Of a stretch of DNA of 64,000 nucleotides, positions 1 to 8,448 are shown one piece after another (within the stretch, counting starts at the first letter, position 1; each line of letters opens with the position of its first letter). The translations under genes were made by a program, and so were the position numbers. The DNA comes from Prosthecobacter sp. SYSU 5D2 (GTDB lineage Bacteria > Verrucomicrobiota > Verrucomicrobiia > Verrucomicrobiales > Verrucomicrobiaceae): NCBI RefSeq assembly GCF_039655865.1, contig NZ_JBBYXL010000002.1, positions 496,001 to 560,000 of the forward strand, read 5' to 3'. The notes beneath the pieces are model-generated. The model saw only the letters and a program-made list of their open reading frames with translations, ran no database searches and was not told the DNA's origin.

Positions 1-1115
1 GTGACAAACCGGTGGCATTGCTGCTCCCGGCTTTGTTTGTGGAGACTCAGCGTCCTGCGCTGCCGGCCATCCTGGAGCAGGTTTCCCAGGTTCCTTACAT
101 CAGCGAGGTGCTGCTGACCATGAACGGCATGGAAGAAAGCCAGGTGGAGACCGCCCTGAAGCTCTGCCGGGAGTCCCCTTGTGGAAAAAAAGTGCATGTG
201 CTGTGGAATGATGGCCCGGATCTGAAGGCAGCTCATCACCGCCTGAGTGAAAAGGGCTGGGACGGGACTTTCTCAGGGAAGGGGGCCAACATCTGGATGG
301 GGCTGGCCTGCCTGAAGGCGGCCGGTCATACGGGCATTGTCATCAGCCATGATACGGACATCCTGAACTACAGCCGCTCCATGCTGGCCAAGCTGTGTTA
401 TCCTGTGGCCCATCCGCGGCTGAATTACCGCTTTGCCAAAGGCTACTACAGCCGTGTCGCGGACCGCCTCTATGGCCGCGTGACGCGGCTTCTTATTTTC
501 CCTCTGATCCAGGCCTTTCAGGATGTGCTGGGCGTGAAGCCCCTGCTGGAGCATCTGGAAAGCTTCCGCTATCCATTGTCAGGGGAGTTTGCCGGTGAGC
601 TGGAGACCCTCGCAGAGTTCAGCCTGCCTCCGGCCTGGGGGCTGGAGATTGCCATGCTGTGTGAATCCCACCGTTATCTCACCCCGGCGGAGCAGTGCCA
701 GGTGGATCTGGGCTTTCACTTTGAGCACCGGCACCGGCAGCTTGTGAACCCTGGCCTGGAACAGGGGCTGGTGGCTGCGGCGGCGGATGTGGTCCGCTGT
801 CTCACGTATCAAATTCTGCGTGATGCGGAAGAGCGTGCGGCGGAATCCCTGCTCCGCATGGTGCTGGAGCGCTATGCCAAACATCGGGCTCATGAATGGA
901 TGCAGCGTTATGAGCATGTGGCCCTGCTCAACGGACTCATTTTTGATGAGGCGGATGAGCGGCTGGCCATCCAGGCCTTTACGGAGGCGCTGGAAGAACT
1001 GGTGGCCACGGTCAGTGCCAAAGGCCTGCTGGTCCCAGGCATGCGGCCTTCCCCTGCACAGGCGCTCAAGCAGCTTCCGGGTCTTGGAGAGCAGATCGTG
1101 GCGACGGTGATGTAA
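1..1115 (+). CDS. Glucosyl-3-phosphoglycerate synthase-like glycosyltransferase, 5' end cut by the window
   Basis: A cytoplasmic GT-A-fold glycosyltransferase resembling the GpgS/mannosylglycerate-synthase group, which transfers a sugar from a nucleotide-sugar donor to a glycerate-type acceptor. The frame is open to the first base of the window (D-K-P before VALLLPALFVE), so the GTG at 12 is probably internal and the real start lies upstream; 367 residues follow it. The opening VALLLPALFVETQRPALP strand and the acidic motif HDTDILNYSR (near residue 113 from that GTG), matching the metal/donor-binding DxD region, support the family. A long helical C-terminal part follows. The stop lies 68 bases before glgA on the same strand, so the two may be co-transcribed for alpha-glucan or compatible-solute synthesis. 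The class is fairly sure; the acceptor cannot be read from sequence. Confidence 0.72.
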   Translation, partial: DKPVALLLPALFVETQRPALPAILEQVSQVPYISEVLLTMNGMEESQVETALKLCRESPCGKKVHVLWNDGPDLKAAHHRLSEKGWDGTFSGKGANIWMGLACLKAAGHTGIVISHDTDILNYSRSMLAKLCYPVAHPRLNYRFAKGYYSRVADRLYGRVTRLLIFPLIQAFQDVLGVKPLLEHLESFRYPLSGEFAGELETLAEFSLPPAWGLEIAMLCESHRYLTPAEQCQVDLGFHFEHRHRQLVNPGLEQGLVAAAADVVRCLTYQILRDAEERAAESLLRMVLERYAKHRAHEWMQRYEHVALLNGLIFDEADERLAIQAFTEALEELVATVSAKGLLVPGMRPSPAQALKQLPGLGEQIVATVM

Positions 1116-1183
1116 GGGGGGCGGTGATTGATGCTTCTTCTTGCACCCTGGGGCAGGACTGGGCTAGAAAGCGGCCTGCCATC

Positions 1184-2389
1184 ATGAAGTCCCTTTTCCT
1201 CACCAACGAATACCCGCCTCACATTTACGGAGGGGCCGGGGTGCATGTGGAATATCTGACCCGCGAGCTGGCCAAGCTCATGGAAGTGGAAGTGAGGTGC
1301 TTTGGCGACCAGGACAGCACTGAGCCTAACCTGAAGGTCAAAGGCGTGGGCCTGGACATGGAAGGCTGGAACTGCCCGCCGAATCTGAAATCCGTCTTTG
1401 GGGCCGTGCAGCGCTGCCTGGATTTCAATACTGAAAAAGTGGATGCCCAGGTGGTGCACCTGCATACTTGGTATGCCCACTTCGGCGGCATCCTGGCCAA
1501 GATGAACTACGGCCTGCCAATGGTCCTCACCGTACATTCTCTGGAGCCTCTGCGCCCTTGGAAGCGGGAGCAGCTTGGCGGCGGCTACGACTTCACCGTC
1601 TGGTTGGAAAAGACCGCGCTGGAAATGGCGGATGCGGTCATCGCCGTCTCGGAAGAGACCAAGAGCGACCTGCTGCGCTTCTTTCCGCTGGATCCGCATA
1701 AGATCCACGTCATTCACAACGGCATTGATCCGGATGAATACCACCGCGTGGAGGCTCCTGAGGTCCTGCGCAAGCATGGGGTGGACCCGGAGGTGCCGTA
1801 TGTGCTGTTTGTGGGCCGCATCGCCAGGCAAAAGGGCATCGTCCATCTGGTGAAGGCCATTGAGAAGATGGACCCGGGATATCAGGTCGTCCTCTGTGCC
1901 GGCGCGCCGGACACGCCGGAGATCGCGGCAGAAATGCAGGCCGCCGTCGCACACGCCCAGGAAAAGCGGGGCGGCATTGTCTGGATTCAGGCCATGCTTC
2001 CGGTCCAGGAAAAGATCGCCATGTATTCTCATGCATCGGTCTTTTGCTGCCCGTCCATTTATGAGCCTTTTGGCATCATCAACCTGGAAGCCATGGCCTG
2101 TGAAACAGCCGTGGTCGCCAGCGCGGTGGGCGGTATCAAAGAAGTCGTCGTACCTGGGGAAACTGGCATCCTTGTGCCTTTGGACCAGCAGACGGAAAGC
2201 CCTTTTGAAGCGCTTCATCCGGACCGGTTCGCCGCTGATCTGGCGGAAGGAATCAACAGCCTCATGGCCGATCCTGAAAAATGCCGCCGAATGGCCCTGG
2301 CCGGCCGCAAGCGTGCCGTGGACCGCTTTAGCTGGACAAGCATCGCCGTGCGTACCAAGGCCCTGTACGACACCCTGGTGAAAGCCTGA
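1184..2389 (+). CDS. glgA: GT4-type glycogen synthase (GlgA/GlgM-like)
   Basis: A two-domain GT-B glycosyltransferase of about 401 residues that builds alpha-glucan or maltose-1-phosphate from ADP-glucose. The N-terminus MKSLFLTNEYPPHIYGGAGV is the classic glycogen-synthase start with the glycine-rich donor loop. The second domain carries VGRIARQKGI and the E-x7-E signature in EPFGIINLEAMA, followed by SAVGGIKEVV. This is the shorter actinobacterial (GT4) form rather than the E. coli GT5 enzyme. The start at 1184 fits the family. A GTG at 1124 preceded by AGGGGGG would add 20 residues with no family match, although it has the better ribosome-binding site. The GpgS-like gene lies upstream and ridA 28 bases downstream. 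In GlgE-pathway organisms this family makes maltose-1-phosphate, so the exact product is open. Confidence 0.88.
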   Translation: MKSLFLTNEYPPHIYGGAGVHVEYLTRELAKLMEVEVRCFGDQDSTEPNLKVKGVGLDMEGWNCPPNLKSVFGAVQRCLDFNTEKVDAQVVHLHTWYAHFGGILAKMNYGLPMVLTVHSLEPLRPWKREQLGGGYDFTVWLEKTALEMADAVIAVSEETKSDLLRFFPLDPHKIHVIHNGIDPDEYHRVEAPEVLRKHGVDPEVPYVLFVGRIARQKGIVHLVKAIEKMDPGYQVVLCAGAPDTPEIAAEMQAAVAHAQEKRGGIVWIQAMLPVQEKIAMYSHASVFCCPSIYEPFGIINLEAMACETAVVASAVGGIKEVVVPGETGILVPLDQQTESPFEALHPDRFAADLAEGINSLMADPEKCRRMALAGRKRAVDRFSWTSIAVRTKALYDTLVKA

Positions 2390-2417
2390 TCTGACACGCC
2401 TTATAGATTCTCATTGT

Positions 2418-2798
2418 ATGGAACTCATCAACAACGCTGCTGACGTGCCCGCTGCGGTCGGGCCTTATTCCCAGGCTGTCCGTGCCAACGGTTTCCTGTT
2501 CTGCTCCGGCCAGATTCCCATTAATCCGGCCACAGGCAAGATTGAAGCGACCGAAGTGGAAGGGCAGACGCGGCAGGTGCTGGCCAACATCAAGGCCCTG
2601 CTTGCGAGCCAGGGGCTGGAGCTGAACTACGTCGTCAAAGCCACCGTCTTTTTGCAAAGCATGGCGGACTTCCCGAAAGTGAACGCACTGTATGAAGAGG
2701 CTTTCAGCGGTCACAAGCCTGCCAGATCCACCGTCCAGGTCGCCGCGCTGCCGCTCGGCGCCCTGGTGGAGATTGAGGTGATCGTAGAACTCCCCTGA
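2418..2798 (+). CDS. ridA: RidA/YjgF family enamine-imine deaminase
   Basis: A small cytoplasmic protein of 126 residues, the usual RidA length. RidA trimers hydrolyse reactive enamine/imine intermediates released by PLP enzymes such as threonine dehydratase. Visible hallmarks are GPYSQA near residue 15, FCSGQIPINPATG (28-40), and PARSTVQVAALPLGALVEIE (101-120), which contains the conserved arginine R103 that binds the substrate carboxylate and the E118/E120 pair. The gene starts 28 bases after glgA on the same strand and may share its transcript. It converges with the minus-strand gene ending at 2822, with a hairpin between them. Confidence 0.95.
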   Translation: MELINNAADVPAAVGPYSQAVRANGFLFCSGQIPINPATGKIEATEVEGQTRQVLANIKALLASQGLELNYVVKATVFLQSMADFPKVNALYEEAFSGHKPARSTVQVAALPLGALVEIEVIVELP

Positions 2799-2812
2799 TC
2801 ACTCTGGCGTCA

Positions 2813-2834
2813 CCCCGGCCACTACTGGCTGGGG
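2813..2834. terminator. Hairpin in the convergent gap after ridA
   Basis: CCCCGGCCA and TGGCTGGGG form a 9-bp stem with one G-T pair around a CTAC loop. It sits exactly between ridA and the minus-strand gene and overlaps that gene's stop codon. There is no T-run on either side, so a role in termination is inferred from its position only. Confidence 0.35.
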
Positions 2835-4147
2835 ATGGACTCCTCAGGATTCTTCCGGCGGAAGCCCTGGATGCGTCCCTCCCCTTTGTAGAGGTAGATT
2901 TTGCCAACATCTTCCAGTTTCATCAGCAGCCAGGGGGAGAGGAGATTCCGCCCGTTCTTGGTAAAGACAATTCCATCTGCCAGATGAACGCAGGAATGGT
3001 AGGCATCGCCGGTGGTATTGCTGAGGAAGAACAGGATGTCCCCGTATTTATAGGGAGCTTCCACCGGCTGGAAGTTTTCCAAAACCGCACTGGTGGCCAG
3101 GCGTGAATCCAGCAGGTATTCATGCGGCTCGTAGTTGAAGAAATTCAGGGATGTCCAGTGGCAGTCCGGCAGCATTCCATGCTTGGCCAAATCCAGTCCG
3201 GGGTAAGTGTACATCAGCTTGCGCACCAGAGAGGGGAGCAAGTGCGACAGAGGCAGTGTCTCAAGGCCGTCCGTATCAATGACGGATTGTACGAACGGCT
3301 CGATGTCCTTGCGCCGCAGGCCGATCCCCAGCGTCCAGTAGCCCACGAGCTCATCAATATTTGTGGAATGATCTACTTCCACCTTGACCATCAGGGACCG
3401 GGTGCGGGTGAAGGCCTTGAAGATCGCACGGGCTTCGGAATCAGACTCGGCATAATTGAGGATGGCACCCACATCACTGAAGGCGATCGTATCTCCGCGT
3501 TTGTAGCACATCTGCTCGATTTTGGCGATGAGCGCCGGGCGCAGTTTGCTGGTGCGATACCATTCGCCCACCGTCTGGCCGACAATCAAAACCGGGTCCA
3601 CACAAAATTCATTGGGCGGATACTTGGACAGCTCCGTGTAAATGAAAGCCCTGGATTCCGGGCTGATGGATTCCAGATCAGGAAGTGGTGGGAAAAGGTG
3701 AACGAAACCGTTTTCCCGGACCATCTGGTCTGGAGACAGCAAGAGAGTGATCAAGGCCTGGGACAGGGAGGCTTTGCGAAAGAACTCCGGCAGTGTGCTG
3801 AGCATCTCCTCTGGGAAAGTCCAGCGGGGGCGTGAATTGGGGAGCGGAAAGCTGTCCACCAAAGCCGTAGGCGCTTCGAGATAGATGTAAGAGCAGCGCA
3901 GCTTGCCCCATGGACCAGGAGCCGCATAAAAGGTGTTCGGGCCGGGGGCAGGCGTGGCCGATGTGGAGGCAGAAGTCGAGGCTGTATTGCTGCCATTCTG
4001 GCTGAGCAACTGGCGCAGATCGTTGAGGTCATTGATTTGCGCTTTCAGTGCGGATGCAGAGCCCAGAACAAGGGGGAAGAGGAGGAGCCTCCAACAACGG
4101 CTTGAGATGGCGGAACGGAATGCTGCGTGTGGGGGGGGCAGAGACAT
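2822..4147 (-). CDS. Secreted protein with possible C-terminal NlpC/P60-like domain
   Basis: About 441 residues from the ATG at 4147. This start was chosen because it gives a signal peptide (MSLPPPHAAF, then hydrophobic LLLFPLVLGSASALKAQ); the frame is open to 4249. The mature protein begins with a Ser/Thr/Ala/Pro-rich linker. A large middle region of about 250 residues is not recognised. Near residues 360-415 lies YGDILFFL, GDAYHSCVHLADGIVFTKNG and a PW-x3-KLEDV stretch ending in IYLY. The order of GD, a small residue plus Cys/His, and 'VHLADG' recalls the papain-like NlpC/P60 fold that cuts cell-wall peptides, but the similarity is distant and the catalytic residues are not certain. The gene is divergent from the secretin gene, with about 190 bases between the two starts. 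Confidence 0.6.
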   Translation of the reverse strand: MSLPPPHAAFRSAISSRCWRLLLFPLVLGSASALKAQINDLNDLRQLLSQNGSNTASTSASTSATPAPGPNTFYAAPGPWGKLRCSYIYLEAPTALVDSFPLPNSRPRWTFPEEMLSTLPEFFRKASLSQALITLLLSPDQMVRENGFVHLFPPLPDLESISPESRAFIYTELSKYPPNEFCVDPVLIVGQTVGEWYRTSKLRPALIAKIEQMCYKRGDTIAFSDVGAILNYAESDSEARAIFKAFTRTRSLMVKVEVDHSTNIDELVGYWTLGIGLRRKDIEPFVQSVIDTDGLETLPLSHLLPSLVRKLMYTYPGLDLAKHGMLPDCHWTSLNFFNYEPHEYLLDSRLATSAVLENFQPVEAPYKYGDILFFLSNTTGDAYHSCVHLADGIVFTKNGRNLLSPWLLMKLEDVGKIYLYKGEGRIQGFRRKNPEESIPSQ

Positions 4148-4336
4148 GGTTGAACGGTGAGACAAAGGATGCCGGATAGCGTTTAAAGGCTTGTGGGATT
4201 CTTGAAAAAGAATCCTCCATATTTGGTTGGTGTAATCTTTATAACGCAAGAAAGATCAGTTCCACAGAGAAAATGCTTGGGCTGGCGGGGAAAAATTGAT
4301 ATTCCTCGCGTTTCCGCTTCGCTCCCCCGATCCCGA

Positions 4337-6769
4337 ATGTATTGCCAGAACTCACGATCCGCCCGCCAGCATGCAGTGCAGACTGTCGCTTATTGCCTAG
4401 TCATGGCCGGTGGCAGCCTTCTTTTCCCCTGCTTTTCAGTGGCGGGCGAATCTACTTTTGCCCTGGCTGAAAAGGAAATTCAGAGGCGTGCTGAAACCGT
4501 GTCCTCACGTGAGATGCTCCTGCCTGAGGCTGAAACCCTCCTGCGCAAAGGGGAAACCGCTGCCGCCTTAAAGATCTACGAAGAGGTCTATACCGGCCTC
4601 CCGGATGTACCATTGGCCCAGGAAGCCAGGGCTCTTGCCCTGGATGGCTATGTGCGTTCCGGTCTTGTCCGTGCCCAGGAACTGACCACTGCCGGTGATT
4701 ATCCCGGCGCTACGGCTCTGCTCGACAGGCTGGACAGCCAGGGCGTGGCGAAAGGGGACAAACGCATCTCCCGGATGAGGGCCCTCTTTAGTGACCCGGA
4801 CCGCTATCCTCCTGCCCTTACTCCTGGCCATGTAGCGCGCGTGGCTGAAGTGAAGACCTTGCTGGAACTCGGAAATTCCCAACGGGAAATCGGTGAGTAT
4901 GACAAATCCCTCCTGACCTTTGAAGAGGTACTTCGGCTGGACCCCTACAATTCTGCCGCCCGCCTGGGGATGCAGAAAACAGAAGCTGACCGCACCCGCT
5001 ACCTGGATGCGGCCAAAGATCACACGCGCAGCAAAATGCTCAATGACGTCAGCGGAGCTTGGGAAAATCCGGTTGCGGTGAGCAGAACTGATGTGTCCAG
5101 CCTGTTCAACGGCAGCGGGACCACGGGCATTGCCACCGGCATTCGTGGCGGGCGGGAAGCCATCCAGCAGAAACTCAGGGACCTGAAAATTGCCCGCATT
5201 GACTTCAGCGGTGCTTCTTTGCAGGAAGTCGTGGAGTATCTGCGCGTTCGCTCCAGGGATCTTGACCCTGCAGGCCGTGGCATTGATTTTGTCATCAGCC
5301 TGCCGCCTGATTTTCCCTCCCGGCCTATTTCCCTGAACTTGATTGAGGTGCCGCTGGAGGAAGTCCTTCGTTATGTGGCTGAGATTGCCGGATTGAGTTA
5401 CCGGGTGGAAGAGTTTGCAGTGCGCCTTGTCACCGCTGCATCCGGCTCATCTGTCATCATCACCAAGACCTACCGGGTTCCGCCGGACTTCATCACCCGG
5501 ACGCCGGTGGGCGCTGAGGCGCCCGCCACGGCAGATCCTTTCGCCAATACCAGCAGCGCCCCGACATCCGGTCTTGGGTTCCGGCGCATGGGTGCCCAGG
5601 AGTATTTACAAAGCTATGGCATCCTTTTTGGAGAAGGAGCAAGTGCTACTTATAGTGCTGTCAGTGGCACTCTCATGGTGCGCAACACTGCCAGCAATCT
5701 GGAACTGGTGGACAATCTTGTTGAGCAGGCCCTCACCCGCTCTCCGAAGCAGGTCATCATTGATGTCAAATTGATGGATGTTGGCGAAGACCGTCTGACA
5801 GAACTTGGTTTTGACTGGCTTCTGGGCGGTGGCGGCGTCTCCAATGACCAATATGTACTCGGCGGCGGCACTCCGGGAAATCTCGGTTCAGCCTTAGCTT
5901 CCCAGGACTTTCCATTTCAGAATGCCACGACGGCGGTCGGTGCCAATCCGGTTACTGCAGGATTGCGGTCCTCGGCTGATTTAGGGGTGCAAGGTGTGGA
6001 TGGCGTGCTTGCAGGCATTGTTCCCTCCACTGCCAGGCGCTCACCGGGCGTTCTTTCCGTGGCTGGTGTTCTTACCACCCCGCAGTTCCAGGGGGTGCTC
6101 CGGGCACTGGATCAGAAAAAAGGCATTGATATGACCGCGCAGCCCAGCGTCATCACCCGCACCGGGCAGCAGGCCAGTTTGGAGATTATCCGCGAGTTGA
6201 TCTATCCCACCGAGTTTGATCCGCCCCAGATCCCGACCACCGTTGGAAATACGACTTTGGTAGATGCGGTTACCGGTGCCTTGATTCCCCTGCCTCTGCC
6301 CCCGGCTGTCATCACTCCGACCACACCGACAGCTTTCGAAATGCGCCGCACCGGAGTCGTCTTGAACGTGACGCCTGAAATCTCCGAAGACGGCAAATCG
6401 GTGGACCTCACACTGAACCCGGAGTTTACCGATTTCACTGGCTTTGTGAACTATGGCTCACCCATCAATACAGTGACGGATGGTGAATTTTTTGAACTGA
6501 CACCCAATCTGATCTTCCAGCCGGTGTTCGACAGCAAAAGGATCGTGACTTCGGTCAAGGTCTGGGATGGTGCCACAGTGGTCCTTGGCGGAGTTATCAC
6601 AGATCGTGAAGAACTCATTGATGACAAAGTACCCGTCATGGGGGATCTGCCCTTCATTGGCCGGTTTTTCAAAAGCACCGTGAAGCAGCGCCGCTTGCGC
6701 AATGTGGTCATGTTTGTCAGCGTTCGTGTAGTGGACCCCTCCGGGGCACGGATCAATCCGGATCAGTAA
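4337..6769 (+). CDS. TPR-containing secretin (type II/IV pilus secretin family, Amuc_1098-like)
   Basis: An outer-membrane secretin of about 810 residues, expected to form a gated multimeric ring for pilus extrusion or protein export. The start at 4337 gives a signal peptide (MYCQNSRSARQHAVQ then VAYCLVMAGGSLLF). Residues about 45-240 contain helical TPR-like repeats (GETAAALKIYEEVYT; GEYDKSLLTFEEVLRLDPYN). An N0/STN-like domain follows near 285-360 (IDFSGASLQEVVEYL; IEVPLEEVLRYVAEIAGLSY), then N1-type folds. The C-terminal secretin domain at about 555-805 ends in the signature GATVVLGGVITDREELIDDK and VPVMGDLPFIGRFFKS. The arrangement of TPR before secretin is known from Verrucomicrobia, where Akkermansia Amuc_1098 belongs to a pilus-like locus. 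No other pilus gene lies nearby, so the partner system is unknown. Confidence 0.86.
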   Translation: MYCQNSRSARQHAVQTVAYCLVMAGGSLLFPCFSVAGESTFALAEKEIQRRAETVSSREMLLPEAETLLRKGETAAALKIYEEVYTGLPDVPLAQEARALALDGYVRSGLVRAQELTTAGDYPGATALLDRLDSQGVAKGDKRISRMRALFSDPDRYPPALTPGHVARVAEVKTLLELGNSQREIGEYDKSLLTFEEVLRLDPYNSAARLGMQKTEADRTRYLDAAKDHTRSKMLNDVSGAWENPVAVSRTDVSSLFNGSGTTGIATGIRGGREAIQQKLRDLKIARIDFSGASLQEVVEYLRVRSRDLDPAGRGIDFVISLPPDFPSRPISLNLIEVPLEEVLRYVAEIAGLSYRVEEFAVRLVTAASGSSVIITKTYRVPPDFITRTPVGAEAPATADPFANTSSAPTSGLGFRRMGAQEYLQSYGILFGEGASATYSAVSGTLMVRNTASNLELVDNLVEQALTRSPKQVIIDVKLMDVGEDRLTELGFDWLLGGGGVSNDQYVLGGGTPGNLGSALASQDFPFQNATTAVGANPVTAGLRSSADLGVQGVDGVLAGIVPSTARRSPGVLSVAGVLTTPQFQGVLRALDQKKGIDMTAQPSVITRTGQQASLEIIRELIYPTEFDPPQIPTTVGNTTLVDAVTGALIPLPLPPAVITPTTPTAFEMRRTGVVLNVTPEISEDGKSVDLTLNPEFTDFTGFVNYGSPINTVTDGEFFELTPNLIFQPVFDSKRIVTSVKVWDGATVVLGGVITDREELIDDKVPVMGDLPFIGRFFKSTVKQRRLRNVVMFVSVRVVDPSGARINPDQ

Positions 6770-6841
6770 GTTTCGCCCAAAAACAGCTCAGACCGGCGGA
6801 GAGAGAGGAGAGTTTTTTCTTTGGGCTGCGTTTAGGTTGGC

Positions 6842-8404
6842 ATGACTGTACGTCACCTCCTTCTGGCCCTGGTTTTGTCATCCGCCGCAGGCAGCCTTTC
6901 CGCTGCGCCGAAGCCGCCTAACATTCTGTTCATCTTCACAGATGACCACTCCTACAAGACGCTGTCCTGCTACCTGGAGGCCATGCCTGGCGTGCGCACC
7001 CCGGCCATGGATGCGCTGGCCGCCAGCGGAGTGCGCTTCAGCCATGCTTATATGGGGGCCTGGTGCATGCCCTCCCGCGCCACAATGCTGACCGGCAGGC
7101 ATCCTCACGGCATTGAGTCCATGCGCATGAGCGGCAAGTATCCGGGCAGCGAATACGATCCGAAGCTGACACCTTTCTTTCCGGCTGAGTTCCGCAAAAA
7201 CGGCTATCAGACAGCCCACATTGGCAAGTGGCACACGGGGACGGATGCCGGCTATGGGCGGGACTGGGATTACCAGATCGTCTGGAACCGGCCGAAGTAT
7301 CCTGAGAATGCCGGGGCCTACTACACGGGGCAGATTTTGGAGGTGAATGGGGTGAAGGCGGATGCGCCGAACCCTGACTACTCCACGGATAATTATACGA
7401 AGTGGGCGGCGGAATACATCCGGGGGGAGCACCGGGCGGCGGATAAGCCGTGGTATCTGTGGCTGTGCTATGGCGGGGTGCATGGCCCGACGACGCCGGC
7501 GAAAAGGCACAAAGGTCTGCACAAGGAGGACAAAGTGACCGTCCCGGCGGATATTTTGGGCCCGCGTCCAGGCAAGCCTGACTATCTCAACGACACCCAG
7601 GCCTGGAGGAAAGACAAAGAGGGCCGCATCGTCCCGCAGAAGAGCGGGAAGACCTTTGGCGACAATGCCAAGAAGGCCCGCCCCTATGAAGACCATATCC
7701 ATCAGCTCAGTGACTGCGTGCAGTCCCTGGATGAGGGGGTGGCGGAGGTGATGAAGGCGCTGAGGGAAAGCGGGCAGCTGGAGAATACCCTGGTGGTATT
7801 GACCGCAGACCAGGGCTTTGCCACCGGGGAGCACGGACTGCGCACCAAGCTTGCTCCGTATGATGCTGCCTATCGCAGCCCGCTCATTGTCTCCATGCCG
7901 GGGACGGTGGCTGCTGGGAAGGTGTGCACGAAGCCGGTGAACGGAACGGATCTGGTGGCGACCTTTAGCGCCATGGCGGGCATCCCGCTGCCGTGGGAGG
8001 TGCATGGGCGGGACATCACGCCTTTACTTAAAGAGCCAGAGACTGCCGCCTGGCCGTATCCCTGCTATTATGAGGGAACAGGAAATCTGTACGGCAGCGA
8101 TGTGACGCAGGTTATGAAGACCGATGCCAAGGAGGCCGCCTACCACAACGTTCCCTGGTATGCAGCGCTCAATGACGGGCAGTATAAATACATCCGTTAC
8201 CTGACCCCCGGAGAGACAGAGGAACTCTACAACCTGCAGGCTGACCCGGAGGAGCTGACCAACCTGGCGGACGAGCCAGCGCATCTTGCCACCCTGGAAA
8301 AACTGCGTGCTGCGGCGGTGGCGGAACTGCGCCGCACGAGTGCGGGTTATGCAGAACTGCTGCCTCCAAGCCGCCAGATGCAGGCAGCAGCGGAGAAGAA
8401 CTGA
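6842..8404 (+). CDS. Secreted sulfatase, CxPSR type
   Basis: A 520-residue arylsulfatase-superfamily enzyme that hydrolyses a sulfate ester, probably on an algal or animal polysaccharide. A signal peptide occupies residues 1-22 (LLLALVLSSAAGSLSAA). The metal-binding pair D34-D35 lies in FIFTDDHSY. The active-site motif C75-M-P-S-R-A-T-M-L-T-G is the canonical sequence whose cysteine is converted to formylglycine. HIGKWHTG carries the conserved Lys/His, and LTADQGFATGEHG the second metal and catalytic site. The C-terminal part (LYNLQADPEELTNLADEP) is typical of family S1. The start ATG at 6842 follows the secretin gene by 72 bases. Downstream it converges with the M42 peptidase gene over a shared hairpin. 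No maturation enzyme is encoded in the window; the substrate cannot be named. Confidence 0.93.
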   Translation: MTVRHLLLALVLSSAAGSLSAAPKPPNILFIFTDDHSYKTLSCYLEAMPGVRTPAMDALAASGVRFSHAYMGAWCMPSRATMLTGRHPHGIESMRMSGKYPGSEYDPKLTPFFPAEFRKNGYQTAHIGKWHTGTDAGYGRDWDYQIVWNRPKYPENAGAYYTGQILEVNGVKADAPNPDYSTDNYTKWAAEYIRGEHRAADKPWYLWLCYGGVHGPTTPAKRHKGLHKEDKVTVPADILGPRPGKPDYLNDTQAWRKDKEGRIVPQKSGKTFGDNAKKARPYEDHIHQLSDCVQSLDEGVAEVMKALRESGQLENTLVVLTADQGFATGEHGLRTKLAPYDAAYRSPLIVSMPGTVAAGKVCTKPVNGTDLVATFSAMAGIPLPWEVHGRDITPLLKEPETAAWPYPCYYEGTGNLYGSDVTQVMKTDAKEAAYHNVPWYAALNDGQYKYIRYLTPGETEELYNLQADPEELTNLADEPAHLATLEKLRAAAVAELRRTSAGYAELLPPSRQMQAAAEKN

Positions 8405-8421
8405 GGGGTATAAAAAAGTAA

Positions 8422-8440
8422 GGGCCCCTTAGCGGGGCCC
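8422..8440. terminator. GC-rich hairpin between convergent sulfatase and M42 genes
   Basis: GGGCCCC (8422-8428), loop TTAGC, GGGGCCC (8434-8440) form a perfect 7-bp stem. It lies 17 bases after the sulfatase stop and 8 bases past the end of the minus-strand peptidase gene. On the minus strand the hairpin is followed by TTACTTTTTTATA, so it is a plausible terminator mainly for the peptidase. Confidence 0.65.
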
Positions 8441-8448
8441 CGGCTGGT

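Noticed and set aside
908-2218. 436-residue minus-strand open frame
   Set aside because: Antisense to glgA and the GpgS-like gene, both clearly coding on the plus strand.
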